From contig JAJRTE010000009.1 in NCBI GenBank assembly GCA_024278455.1, forward strand, positions 1-43,882: 43,882 nucleotides of DNA, given 5' to 3'. Shown one piece after another: positions 27,601-35,204 of this stretch. A model generated the notes under the pieces. The model worked only from the letters and a program-made list of their open reading frames with translations, did not search any database and was not told the DNA's origin. The position numbers and the translations under genes are program-made. Positions within the stretch are counted from its first letter, which is position 1. Each line of letters starts with the position of its first letter. This DNA is from Myxococcota bacterium (GTDB lineage Bacteria; Myxococcota_A; UBA796; JAJRTE01).

Positions 27601-28991
27601 ACGAGGGGGTGACCACGACCTACTACCAGGACCGGGACGAGGACGGCTACGGGGATCCGGATACCCCCGTCGAGGCGTGCGCGCCCGGTACCGGGATCGT
27701 CGATGACACATCCGACTGCGACGACCGCAGGGATGACATCCACCCCGGCGCCCTCGAGGTATGCGACAATCTCGACAACGACTGCAACGGCGAGGTGGAC
27801 GACGGTGCCGGCACCACCTTCTATGCCGACCAGGACGGCGATGGCTACGGGGACGAGTTCTCCACCGTGGTCGCCTGTTCCGCGCCTGCGGACTACACCG
27901 GCGTCCCGGGAGATTGTGCCGATACCGACCCCGGCACCAACCCGGCAGCACTCGAGGCGTGCGATGGCGTGGACAACGACTGCGACGGAGACATCGACGA
28001 GGAAGCGGGGACCTTGTTCTACCTCGATGGCGACGGAGACGGCTTCGGCCTCTCCGACGACACGCTGCTCGCCTGCAGCGTCCCCGATGGCTACTCCGCC
28101 GCACCCGGCGATTGCGACGACGCCGACGCCGGCACCAACCCGGGCGCCACAGAAATCTGTGACGACAAGGACAACGACTGCGACACCGAGATCGACGAGG
28201 ACACCCTGAACCTGTTCTACGCCGACGCCGATAGTGACGGGTACGGTGACGCGACCCAGTACCAACTCGCCTGCACGGTCCCGGCCGGCTACGTGGCCGA
28301 CAGCGAGGACTGTGACGACACCGACGCCGCCGCCTATCCAGGTGCGGCGGAAGTGTGCGACGGGATCGACAACGACTGTGACGGCGAGGTTGACGAGGGG
28401 CTCGAGGCGTTCTACTACGTCGACGGCGACGGGGATGGGTTCGGGTCAGCCTCGGACGTGGTCTCAGCCTGCGAAGCCCCGCACGGCTATGCTGGCAACC
28501 CGGACGACTGCGACGACAGCGACGCCGCCATCAACCCGGACGCAGCGGAGGTCTGCGACGGTGTGGACAACGATTGTGACGGCGACGTCGATGAAGACCT
28601 GGAGGCCGTCTTCTACGCCGACAGCGATGGGGACGGTTACGGGACAGACGAGGACGTCGTGACAGCGTGCGAGGCCCCAGACGGCTACGTCGCCGATGCC
28701 GGCGACTGTGACGACACGGATGCCGATGTCAACCCCGGGGCCGAAGAACGGTGCGATGACAAGGACAACGACTGCAACGGCGAGGTGGATGAAGTCGATG
28801 GGTGTGCCGACGTTTCCCCGACAGCTACGCCGGGCGGCGAACTCGAGGGCGGGGGGTGCAACTGCAACACCAGGGGCGGGCCCTCTGGCGGCACTGGCGC
28901 CTGGGCCGGTTTCGCCCTGGTTGGCATGTTGTGGCGACGGCGTTCGCGCTACCCGGCTCGATACGCGCCAGGCCGTTCCCCGCGCCGGTGA
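24681..28991 (+). CDS. Secreted beta-helix protein with eight MopE repeats and MYXO-CTERM-like tail
   Basis: The 1436-residue protein has a signal peptide (to about residue 33) and starts its mature part with TYYVNSSTGNDSRGAS, the common opening of right-handed parallel beta-helix proteins (DUF1565-like). Many NxTF/GI repeats follow to about residue 700 (for example ISGNTLTDNGGSGLYLSG). A short beta domain follows, then eight 66-residue MopE repeats (FYADSDGDGYG ... DCDD ... NPGAEE ... DNDCNGEVDE). The last 60 residues hold GGGCNCN, a Gly-rich linker, a hydrophobic segment (GFALVGMLW) and an Arg cluster, like a MYXO-CTERM sorting signal, although followed by an extra 17-residue basic tail. 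The start at 24681 has AAGGAG five bases upstream. It is probably surface-anchored and may bind polysaccharide. It lies 98 bp after the sulfatase-like gene. Confidence 0.88.
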   Translation: MRKTLEMLVVRLVSAWVIATLVLGVVTHPLIAATYYVNSSTGNDSRGASEAQDEATPWKTLSRATTESGLAEGDIIRLATGSYDSASGETFPIVPVDGVAILGSGAQDTTIDAGSAEAFQAAADYPLGFWIGDLTIATSGTGVALDISDAQIRTNVDGVAFSGVDTGIMVSQHAGSGGLVATVSNSTFNASSTGIDVSASSADSISLDLTVDNTTFTGGASGIDIYLSFVDDVDSRVTVNQSVFDGLFRGIEYYVYDADLNVESALTINNSTFSAIDYKPISASLSSVSSANAVDWQVGLLDSEFTDTERTDIDAWYLYDTDATIDYTISGNTFSQINTDAVSISVTSFSSVTMNTHLLVEDNTFGDINGDALYFFEGYGYFGDQNTDITIRGNTIADTSSDGIFLSFYECYYFDSKTLDVKILENELTNTGYDGISFDSEYLEEGGALRHHLTVAGNTVAGAGGDGIALYGSENSSNNLLDFDWTVVNNTVTGSAYTGISLNVSYLDYARGGRGNFTVAGNTVDASVYEGIYVDVSSWYASRVAQSVTVGGNTVTNAGWEGIGLDLSDQTSLTANLVRVEDNVVRGAADDGIYVDTDDYLGGTHVTISGNTLTDNGGSGLYLSGYTDNRGFVPFDLGGGALGSPGRNTFANNAAFAIDVRAYDSSEAAISAHDNYFGTTDANEIAAAVFDQADDGSYEALDASTPLETQPTTYGADVALAVEVVDDTGAQGVTPDDVLRITATLTGTGEIGCRVAWFDAALPAGATALADTATTSLGAVLDQGADGLSVAVGYVPVTYPVTISWDMVIEPDDACDDLVIDTLLTCTGDSGGIEVPATLAVQRLQATAYADTDGDGYGDDATGMVVCGAIPEGWATLGGDCADKAPFIHPGADETCNAMDDDCDGDIDEGVTSTFYADSDGDGYGDAFSPIQACLEGPGISTNLDDCDDAVATTYPGADEVCDTVDNDCDDSVDEGVTTTYYQDRDEDGYGDPDTPVEACAPGTGIVDDTSDCDDRRDDIHPGALEVCDNLDNDCNGEVDDGAGTTFYADQDGDGYGDEFSTVVACSAPADYTGVPGDCADTDPGTNPAALEACDGVDNDCDGDIDEEAGTLFYLDGDGDGFGLSDDTLLACSVPDGYSAAPGDCDDADAGTNPGATEICDDKDNDCDTEIDEDTLNLFYADADSDGYGDATQYQLACTVPAGYVADSEDCDDTDAAAYPGAAEVCDGIDNDCDGEVDEGLEAFYYVDGDGDGFGSASDVVSACEAPHGYAGNPDDCDDSDAAINPDAAEVCDGVDNDCDGDVDEDLEAVFYADSDGDGYGTDEDVVTACEAPDGYVADAGDCDDTDADVNPGAEERCDDKDNDCNGEVDEVDGCADVSPTATPGGELEGGGCNCNTRGGPSGGTGAWAGFALVGMLWRRRSRYPARYAPGRSPRR
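27219..28800 (+). repeat. Eight tandem 66-codon MopE repeats
   Basis: About 198-bp units, each with two Asp-rich loops and four Cys. Units are diverged at DNA level but share the order FYADxDGDGYG, DCDD, PGAxEVCD and DNDCDGxVDE. Between adjacent units the two-residue linker varies (TS, TT, GT, LN, EA). Confidence 0.8.
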
Positions 28992-29010
28992 GCAGGCGCC
29001 CGGCCCCGGG

Positions 29011-29892
29011 TCACGTCGGCGACGGCCCGGCCTCTGTGTTTTCTCGCACGAACGACGCCGGGTCGACGGGAGGATACCGCGTCCTGCGCCAACGGTAGCC
29101 TGGCTCGACGATGGTCCCGGGCTGCGTGATATCCTGGAGCGCCCAGAACAGATCTCGTAGCACGGTGTTCTGTTGGTTCACGTTGCCAGGTTCGCCGAAC
29201 GAAGCACCGTGCGGAAACCGCACGAATACCGTTCGGGGAGCACCTATTTTTCTCGAAATCGCCAGGTTGATCGACAGGTTGACGGTACGAATCCCGTAGG
29301 ACTCCACGACGCGGGAAATCAGGCCCCCGGCCTGGTTGCACAGCGGTCAGGCGGGCACCAGCAGGGCGATGTCCACCCCGTCCGCCTTCAGCATGGACGC
29401 CACCTGGTGGGCCGTGCCGTTCTCGGGATCGACATATCCGCGCACCTGCTGGCCTCCATACCCGAAACTGTACATCCGGGGCCCGAGTCGGACGATTCCC
29501 TCCGCCTCGAGACGTCGAACATGGTCTATGGGCAGGAGCACATTGAGGTCGGCTTCCACGTAGCGGTGCGGGTAGTGGGCGTGCGCCACGCGGACTGCCG
29601 CCGCGTCCAGGTCTCGGGGAAGCACGCGGAACGACGTGTCTCCTGCCAGCGCGTCGATGTCGAACGGCTCATCGCCCTCCAGGTAGAGCCCGGACGTGGT
29701 GACGATCGAAACCTTGGCGCCTGGTAGGGAACCCGTTCCGTCGGTCCAGGGAATGTCTTTCGTCAGGTCCGGCGTGGAGAACGCCGCCACCTGGTTGACA
29801 GCGCCTCGAGCCGCCTTCCATATCTGGGCACCTGGTTTGGTGCCGAGAATGGCACCCATTCCCCGCCATGCGCTCGCGCGGTTGTTTCCCAT
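29011..29892 (-). CDS. Selenoprotein, glycine/sarcosine/betaine reductase selenoprotein B family
   Basis: Translation must read through an in-frame TGA (29349-29347) as selenocysteine. Before it lie 181 residues ending DGVDIALLVPA. After it the same frame continues PLCNQAGGLISRVVESYGIR and runs to a normal stop at 29011, giving 293 residues with Sec182 in a UxxC redox motif (U-P-L-C). Both halves belong to one family: the B-type selenoprotein related to GrdB/PrdB, also found in non-fermenting bacteria, where its function is unknown. The later segment (NLSINLAI, VFVRFPHGASFGEPGN) is typical. A hairpin right after the TGA fits a bacterial SECIS. The start at 29892 has GGAG six bases upstream. 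No partner reductase genes (grdA, grdC) are nearby. A standard gene caller would report two broken ORFs. Confidence 0.9.
29320..29349 (-). promoter_or_regulatory. TGA(Sec) codon and bacterial SECIS hairpin
   Basis: After the TGA (29349-29347) come 12 bases, then CAGGCC (29334-29329), loop GGG, and GGCCTG (29325-29320): a perfect 6-bp stem with a G-containing apical loop 19-21 bases after the TGA. SelB-dependent SECIS elements in bacteria need this geometry (loop about 16-37 bases after UGA, G in the loop). Confidence 0.8.
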
Positions 29893-30055
29893 GTCGTCTC
29901 CAGTCGTAGCCTGGCCGGGCAGGAAAGTAGTCGCGCCCTGGAACCAGCCTCAAAAAAAAATTGAAGATCGATCCATTCTGCATCGTCATACCCAGCGAAT
30001 CCATGATGATCTGCGATGCCGGCAAACCCGTGTCCCGAATTCGTTGAGGTGCCAG

Positions 30056-31366
30056 ATGCACGTCTCTAACCTGTCTCGAGTCACCGTCGTGACCTTGTCG
30101 GCCCTCTCGGTCGTATGGGCCGTCGGGTGTTCTGATCAACCTTGCATGGACGAGAGCGGTGAAGTCATTGATTGTGCCCTGGATATACCCACGCCCTACG
30201 ACGCGGCTCAAGCCTCTCCCACGTTTGAGCCGACGCTCGACCTCACCCCCACGCTCGGCCCCACGCTTACACCCGCACCAGACGCCGACTTGGACGGAGA
30301 TGGATTCTCGCCGGAGGATGGCGACTGCGACGACGAGGACCCCGCTGTCAATCCGGACAGCGAGGAGGTGCCCTACGACGGCATCGACCAGGATTGCTCC
30401 GGAAGCGACCTGACCGACGTGGACGGCGACGGGTTCGACGGCGGCCCGGACGGTGCAGACTGTGACGACCTCGACGCTGCCATCTTCCCTGGCGCCGACG
30501 AGGTGCCCTACGACGGCATCGACCAGGACTGTTCCGGCGAGGACATCGCCGACCTGGACGGTGACGGGTTCGATGGCGGCCCTGCCGGCACCGACTGCGA
30601 CGACGGCGACCCCGACATCCATCCGGGCGCCGAGGACATCCCTTACGACGGCATCGATCAAGACTGCTCCGGCGATGACTGGGTCGATGTCGACGGTGAC
30701 GGATACTCGGGCGGCGTGGACGGCACCGATTGCGACGACCAGGACCCGGAGACCAATCCCGGCGCCGCGGACATCCCCTACGACGGCATCGACCAGGACT
30801 GCTCCGGCGCGGACCTCGACGACGTCGACGGTGACGGATACTCGGGCGGCGCGGACGGCACCGATTGCGACGACCAGGACCCGGAGACCAATCCCGGCGC
30901 CGAAGACATCCCCTACGACGGCATCGACCAGGACTGCTCTGGAGCAGACGAGGTCGACGCCGACAACGACGGCTATGCCGCCGAGGAGGCCGGTGGAGAC
31001 GATTGCGACGACCAGGACGCCGCCGTGAACCCGGGGGCGGAGGATTCCGCGGACGGTGTCGACAACGATTGCGACGGATCCGTCGACGAGGACGCCGTGC
31101 CCAGCGACGACTGCCACCAGGACGACGATGACTGCGACGAACCCGACAGCGATTGTCATCAGGGCGACCCGGATGGTGACCAGGAGGGTCACCCGTGCGA
31201 CGACGACGGACACTCGGACTGGGGTGACTCCGATCAGTTCGACGCGGGTGGACTCGATTTCGGCAGCGGCTGCGATTGCAACTACGCAGCGACCGCCCCC
31301 ACCGCCGGGTGGCTCTCCTTCCTTCTGCTCGCCGGGCCCCTCGTGGTGTGGCGCCGTCGCCGGTAG
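30056..31366 (+). CDS. MopE-repeat lipoprotein with MYXO-CTERM-like C-terminus
   Basis: The 436-residue protein has a lipoprotein-type signal (SVVWAVGC), a Thr/Pro linker (LTPTLGPTLTPAP), six MopE-like repeats of about 45 residues (DVDGDGYSGG ... DCDDQDPETNPGAEDIPYDG ... DQDCSG) and an extremely acidic Asp/His/Cys-rich stretch. The C-terminus reads GSGCDCN, a hydrophobic segment (WLSFLLLAGPLVVW) and RRRR. It thus has both an N-terminal lipobox and a C-terminal sorting-type anchor, which is unusual. Repeats 4 and 5 are nearly identical at the DNA level. The start at 30056 has GAGG about eight bases upstream; the frame is open upstream but overlaps the divergent selenoprotein gene. It is likely a surface calcium- or metal-binding protein; the His-rich tail may bind transition metals. 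Confidence 0.86.
   Translation: MHVSNLSRVTVVTLSALSVVWAVGCSDQPCMDESGEVIDCALDIPTPYDAAQASPTFEPTLDLTPTLGPTLTPAPDADLDGDGFSPEDGDCDDEDPAVNPDSEEVPYDGIDQDCSGSDLTDVDGDGFDGGPDGADCDDLDAAIFPGADEVPYDGIDQDCSGEDIADLDGDGFDGGPAGTDCDDGDPDIHPGAEDIPYDGIDQDCSGDDWVDVDGDGYSGGVDGTDCDDQDPETNPGAADIPYDGIDQDCSGADLDDVDGDGYSGGADGTDCDDQDPETNPGAEDIPYDGIDQDCSGADEVDADNDGYAAEEAGGDDCDDQDAAVNPGAEDSADGVDNDCDGSVDEDAVPSDDCHQDDDDCDEPDSDCHQGDPDGDQEGHPCDDDGHSDWGDSDQFDAGGLDFGSGCDCNYAATAPTAGWLSFLLLAGPLVVWRRRR
30691..30960 (+). repeat. Two near-identical 135-bp tandem units
   Basis: Units 30691-30825 and 30826-30960 encode the same 45-residue MopE repeat and differ at few bases until the last dozen or so. Neighbouring units are similar but more diverged. 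This marks a recent duplication and a likely site of length variation. Confidence 0.85.
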
Positions 31367-31397
31367 CGCTCCAGTCGTATGCCGGGGATGACGGTGG

Positions 31398-31520
31398 CCC
31401 TCCTCCCTCCTCCCTTCTCCTTCCCCCCTTCCCCCCTCCCCCCTCCTCTCTTCTCCCTCCCCCCCTTCTCTCTCCTCCCTCCTCTCTCCTCTCTCCTCTC
31501 TTCTCCCTCCTCTCTTCTCC
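31398..31520 (+). repeat. 123-nt uninterrupted polypyrimidine tract
   Basis: Every base from 31398 to 31520 is C or T, with irregular CCT, TCTCC and CTCTC units. It lies between the MopE lipoprotein stop (31366) and nhaC. Such tracts can form triplex (H-) DNA; on the plus strand the RNA would be a C/U-rich, unstructured stretch like a Rho loading site. Confidence 0.95.
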
Positions 31521-31667
31521 GGCGACTCGCATTCACGACGTCACTGCCCGTGTTTCTCCGTGTTCCACGGGGTGATCGACCAGTCCGCCCCTGAATCGGG
31601 GAGGGCGAGCGTCGCCGCGGGCAGATCTCGAGGGCGATTCGGCGCCCGGGATGGGCAGAGGGACCTG

Positions 31668-31696
31668 TTGAACGGCGGGGTGCCCTGTGTTAGCAT
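31668..31696 (+). promoter_or_regulatory. Putative promoter of nhaC with extended -10
   Basis: TTGAAC (31668-31673), 17 bases, then TAGCAT (31691-31696) preceded by TGT, an extended -10 TGn. Four of six bases match in each box. The -10 is 27 bp before the TTG start. Confidence 0.45.
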
Positions 31697-31723
31697 GGGC
31701 CGAACCGCGCACGGGAGGGAGAG

Positions 31724-33139
31724 TTGACGTCTTCGGAACGCAGGCCGGCTTTGTGGGAAGCTATCACGCCGCTCATCGTCGCAGCAGCCATCGTGGGCAC
31801 GGGAATCATCTGCTACCGGGACACCGTGTCCGTCCCGATTCTCCTGGCCCTGAGCTGTATTGCACCGGCACTCGTGGCGTTTCGCACCGGATTGCGATGG
31901 AAGGCCATCGAGGAGGGAATGGTTCGGGGCATGCAACTGGCCCTCCAGGCCTGCGTCATCCTGCTCGTCGTCGGCACCACCATCGGCGCCTGGGCCCAGT
32001 GCGGCACCATTGCATCCATGGTCTATTTTGGCCTCGAGGTGCTTTCACCTTCCTGGTTCCTGCCCGCGACCTGCGTGATTTGCGTCATCATTTCCACGTC
32101 GATCGGGAGTTCGTGGACCACTGCCGCGACGGTAGGGGTAGCCTTGATGGGGATCGGGTCCGCGCTCGGCGTGCCGCCCCCGATGACCGCGGGTGCGGTC
32201 TTGTCCGGCGCCTATTTCGGCGACAAGATGTCTCCGTTGTCCGATACCACCAACCTGGCACCGAGCATCGCCGGCAGCGAGTTGTTCGATCACATCCGCG
32301 CGATGACGTACACCACGTTGCCGGCCCTGGTCCTGGCGCTGGTGGGATTCACCGTTCTCGGACTCGCCGAAACCCGGGATGCGTCGAACTACGATCCCGG
32401 TCTCATCGTGCGTTTGCAGCAAGGGCTTCTCGACGGGCAGCACCTGTCGTTGTGGTTGCTCTTGCCCCCTCTTGCTGTCATCGTCCTGGCCGCTCTGAAG
32501 GTGCCGGCGGTTCCCGCGCTCATGACCGCCACGTTTCTCGGCGGGATTGCGGGCTACGTGGCCCAGGATGTCACCTTGGGCGCGTGGCTGCACGTCCTGT
32601 ATGACGGGTTTTCCTCGCATTCAGGCAGCCAGGTCGTGGATGACCTGCTGTCTCGAGGTGGCATGGCGAGCATGCTGGACACCATCGCGTTGATCCTGTG
32701 CGCCACGGCGTTCGGGGGTATCATGGAGCGGGCAGGATTCATCGATGTGCTGCTACAGGCATTGTTGAAGCGCGTGCGATCGGTCGGGGGGCTGGTTACC
32801 GCCACGGTCGTCTCCTGTGTCGGGTCGAATTTCCTGCTGTGCGATCAGTACCTGGCCATTGTGCTGCCCGGCAGGATGTACCGGGAAGCCTATCCCGAGT
32901 TCGGGCTTCAGCGGCGCATGTTGTCTCGTACGCTCGAGGACGGTGGTACCGTCACCTCGTGCCTGTGCCCCTGGAATTCGGGGGGGGCATTCATGTCGGC
33001 CACCCTGGGCGTCGCCACCCTGTCCTATGCGCCCTATGCCTTTTTGAACTTGTTGACCCCGGCGATTGCCATTCTGTATGCATTGACCGGAACCTTCATC
33101 TTGAGGGAGAGCGCGCCTTCGGGAGAAGCAGCCAGGTAG
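31724..33139 (+). CDS. nhaC: NhaC-family Na+/H+ antiporter
   Basis: The 471-residue polytopic membrane protein is of the NhaC family, which exchanges cytoplasmic sodium for protons. Around twelve hydrophobic segments are visible. Two segments are strongly characteristic: SIGSSWTTAATVGVAL and GAYFGDKMSPLSDTTNLAPS. Further conserved patches are AFGGIMERAGF and a late CPWNSGGAFMSATLGV. The start is a TTG at 31724, decided by GGGAGGGAG just upstream; no in-frame ATG precedes the first helix at a suitable place. It could support sodium or pH homeostasis, or secondary transport with another substrate, as some family members exchange malate and lactate. It appears monocistronic, with 180 bp before the next gene. 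Confidence 0.93.
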   Translation: MTSSERRPALWEAITPLIVAAAIVGTGIICYRDTVSVPILLALSCIAPALVAFRTGLRWKAIEEGMVRGMQLALQACVILLVVGTTIGAWAQCGTIASMVYFGLEVLSPSWFLPATCVICVIISTSIGSSWTTAATVGVALMGIGSALGVPPPMTAGAVLSGAYFGDKMSPLSDTTNLAPSIAGSELFDHIRAMTYTTLPALVLALVGFTVLGLAETRDASNYDPGLIVRLQQGLLDGQHLSLWLLLPPLAVIVLAALKVPAVPALMTATFLGGIAGYVAQDVTLGAWLHVLYDGFSSHSGSQVVDDLLSRGGMASMLDTIALILCATAFGGIMERAGFIDVLLQALLKRVRSVGGLVTATVVSCVGSNFLLCDQYLAIVLPGRMYREAYPEFGLQRRMLSRTLEDGGTVTSCLCPWNSGGAFMSATLGVATLSYAPYAFLNLLTPAIAILYALTGTFILRESAPSGEAAR

Positions 33140-33319
33140 AAGGAAAAAGCGGGCAGGTTCCCCATCTTGAAATCCGCCGCGCGAATGTGGTAGGCTGGTG
33201 GGGTGGGTGGAGATCCGGAAGTGGCGGGAGTATCAGGCTGCCGGGGCGGCGCCCTCGAGCGCGATGGCCGGCAGCCATCATCGGGTCGGCGTGGCGGACC
33301 AACTTGTGTGGAGGTGGCG

Positions 33320-34147
33320 GTGAAGGCGAGGATGTTCGTGTGCGGGTGCGTGATGGCTCTCTTGTTTCCCGGGATCGCGTCGGCGGGTCCTGCCGCGCCG
33401 GACTTGGTCCGGGAGTACCTCGAGGTTTCCGGGATGAAGCGCCGGGTGGAGCAGGTCGTGCCGCGAGCCATGGCCGAGTTCGAGGGGTCCCGCGGAACGC
33501 TGCCGTCCAGGCAATACGCCCTCGTGTTGAGTGCGTTCGGACAGGCATATCAGCCAGAGAGGGTGTACGCATCGATACGTGCTCAGGTCGAGAACCGTTT
33601 TGACGAACAGAACCTCACCGAGGCGATCCGGTTCTACCGGTCACCGGTTGGCCGGAAGATCGTCGAAGCCGACAGCGAGGTGTTCGGTCCACGGCTGCAA
33701 CAGGTCGCCAAGGCCTACTACGACAAGGCTTCTCTCGATCCCGCCACCCCCTTCCGCCTCACCCTGCTCAACCACATCGACGAGGCCACGGGCATGACCG
33801 AGCAGGCCGTCGAAATCGGGATGCTGAGCGCTCGAGCCGTCGCCACCGCGCTGGACACGATCCTCGAGCCGGACCAACGTCTTGGCGAGGAGAAGATCCG
33901 GCAGCAGATGGTCATCATGCGGCCTCAGATGGTTGAGAGCCACCAGTTCAGCATGGCCGTCGAACTGCTGTATCGCTACCGGAACCTCACCGTCGACGAA
34001 CTGCGGTACTACCGCCGGTTTCTCGAGTCCGAGGGAGGGAGGCGGTGTACCGACACTGTGCGTTCCGCGATGACGACCGCGTTGCTCCAGATATCGCAGG
34101 AGATCGCGGACATCCTGGCAGCGACCCCGGCGTCTGCCGAGCAGTGA
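33320..34147 (+). CDS. Secreted DUF2059-like protein
   Basis: The 275-residue protein has a signal peptide (VCGCVMALLFPGIASAG). The mature part is helical and includes EQNLTEAIRFYRSPVGRKIV, the hallmark of DUF2059 proteins, whose function is unknown. A second, similar segment (NLTVDELRYYRRFLESEGGR) suggests an internal duplication, which is longer than the usual single-domain member. The GTG at 33320 is the preferred start because GGAGG lies five bases upstream and it puts the signal peptide at the N-terminus; the frame is open to 33203 with no site. A weak promoter-like pair (TTGAAA 33167, TAGGCT 33191, spacing 18) lies upstream. Location should be the periplasm. Confidence 0.75.
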   Translation: MKARMFVCGCVMALLFPGIASAGPAAPDLVREYLEVSGMKRRVEQVVPRAMAEFEGSRGTLPSRQYALVLSAFGQAYQPERVYASIRAQVENRFDEQNLTEAIRFYRSPVGRKIVEADSEVFGPRLQQVAKAYYDKASLDPATPFRLTLLNHIDEATGMTEQAVEIGMLSARAVATALDTILEPDQRLGEEKIRQQMVIMRPQMVESHQFSMAVELLYRYRNLTVDELRYYRRFLESEGGRRCTDTVRSAMTTALLQISQEIADILAATPASAEQ

Positions 34148-34317
34148 GTCGGCGGGCGAAGGTCTATCGAACTTTCCCGCGGCTCCCATCTCTCCCGCCT
34201 TGTGCGTGTCGTCATTCACTTGTGCAGCCCGTTGTGGCATGCTAGGGCGAATGCCGTGCCGTCGCCGGTCGTTCCAGGTGTCGTGGACTGGTCTGTTGTC
34301 CTGTCATGGAGTCTCTC

Positions 34318-35181
34318 ATGGCGGAAATCGTCGTCGTCCCTTGCTACAACGAGGCAGAGCGCCTGGACGGCGATCGATTCCTCGAGTTCGCTGGCGATCA
34401 TCCCTCGGTTCGGTTCCTGTTCGTCAATGACGGGAGCACCGACAGGACGCTCGAAGTACTCGAGTGGCTGCATGCGCGCTATCCGGACGGCGTCGATGTC
34501 TTGGATCAGCCGCGCAACATGGGCAAGGCGGAGGCGGTGCGTCGAGGCCTGCTGGCTGCCCTGACTTCGAGGGGCCCGAACGTGCTGGAGAGCGCGCCGG
34601 CTGGGGCACTCGAGGAGGGACGTGGCGCTGACAAAGCTGGTGCCCATGGCCACGGACGCCACCGGGGCCTCCCGGACTACGTCGGGTTCTGGGACGCCGA
34701 CCTTGCCACACCGCTCGAGGAGATACCCCGGTTTGCCCGGATACTCGACGAACGAGCCGACATCGACATGGTGTTCGGGTCCCGCGTGCAGTTGCTCGGC
34801 CGTTCGATCGATCGGAAGTTGTACCGTCACTACTTTGGGCGTGTGCTCGCCACGGCGGTAGCCACGACTTTGGGAATGCCCATCTACGATTCGCAGTGCG
34901 GTGCGAAGTTGTTCCGTGCGACCCCGGAATTGCGGTTTGCCCTGGCCCGCCCATTCTTCTCTGGGTGGGTATTCGACGTGGAACTCCTCGCCAGGCTCAA
35001 ACAGGCCTATGCCGGCGCAGGGCGGGACCTGGCGGCCGCCATCTACGAACTCCCGCTGGATCGGTGGCAGGACGTGCAGGGCTCCAAGACGAAGGCTCGA
35101 GATGCCGTTGTGGCGCTGTACAACCTCGCCAGGATCCAGTGGACCTACGCCCCTCACCGCCACGCTCGAAGCCGAAGATGA
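34318..35181 (+). CDS. GT2-family glycosyltransferase (dolichyl/polyprenyl-phosphate type)
   Basis: The 287-residue protein has a GT-A fold nucleotide-sugar glycosyltransferase pattern: IVVVPCYNEAERL at the start, FLFVNDGSTDRT (UDP-sugar site), and DYVGFWDADLATPLEEI with the DxD metal motif. The later segment (GMPIYDSQCGAKLFRA and FSGWVFDVELLARL) resembles dolichyl-phosphate glucose/mannose synthases. There are no membrane helices, so it should be cytosolic and act on a lipid-phosphate acceptor at the membrane. An insertion of about 25 low-complexity residues (Gly/Ala/His rich) sits just before the DxD motif. ATG 34318 is chosen because GGAG stands six bases upstream; ATG 34306 would add four residues. 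An 8-bp-stem hairpin begins right after the stop. Confidence 0.87.
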   Translation: MAEIVVVPCYNEAERLDGDRFLEFAGDHPSVRFLFVNDGSTDRTLEVLEWLHARYPDGVDVLDQPRNMGKAEAVRRGLLAALTSRGPNVLESAPAGALEEGRGADKAGAHGHGRHRGLPDYVGFWDADLATPLEEIPRFARILDERADIDMVFGSRVQLLGRSIDRKLYRHYFGRVLATAVATTLGMPIYDSQCGAKLFRATPELRFALARPFFSGWVFDVELLARLKQAYAGAGRDLAAAIYELPLDRWQDVQGSKTKARDAVVALYNLARIQWTYAPHRHARSRR

Positions 35182-35182
35182 C

Positions 35183-35204
35183 CGGTGGTCCCGGGCGACC
35201 ACCG
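35183..35204 (+). terminator. Hairpin immediately after the glycosyltransferase stop
   Basis: CGGTGGTC, loop CCGGGC, GACCACCG: a perfect 8-bp stem two bases after the stop codon. It lacks a T run, so termination may rely on other factors, or the hairpin may protect the mRNA end. Confidence 0.5.

Larger units (their letters stand above)
31367..31723. other. 357-bp intergenic region before nhaC
   Basis: It contains the 123-nt pyrimidine tract (31398-31520), then about 150 bp of ordinary GC-rich sequence and the putative nhaC promoter (31668-31696). No gene or structured RNA is recognised. Confidence 0.6.

Noticed and set aside
26025..28265. 746-codon minus-strand frame opposite the beta-helix/MopE gene
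   Set aside because: It mirrors the Asp-rich repeats as Val/Ile-rich antisense; the plus strand carries the signal peptide and motifs.
27219..28800. Regular repeats considered as a CRISPR array
   Set aside because: Units are about 198 bp, diverged, in frame and protein-coding; there are no identical short repeats with unique spacers anywhere in the window.
29347..29349. TGA interpreted as a nonsense mutation splitting a gene
   Set aside because: The sequence on both sides is conserved in one frame, the codon is in a UxxC motif and a SECIS-like hairpin follows, so selenocysteine is the better reading.
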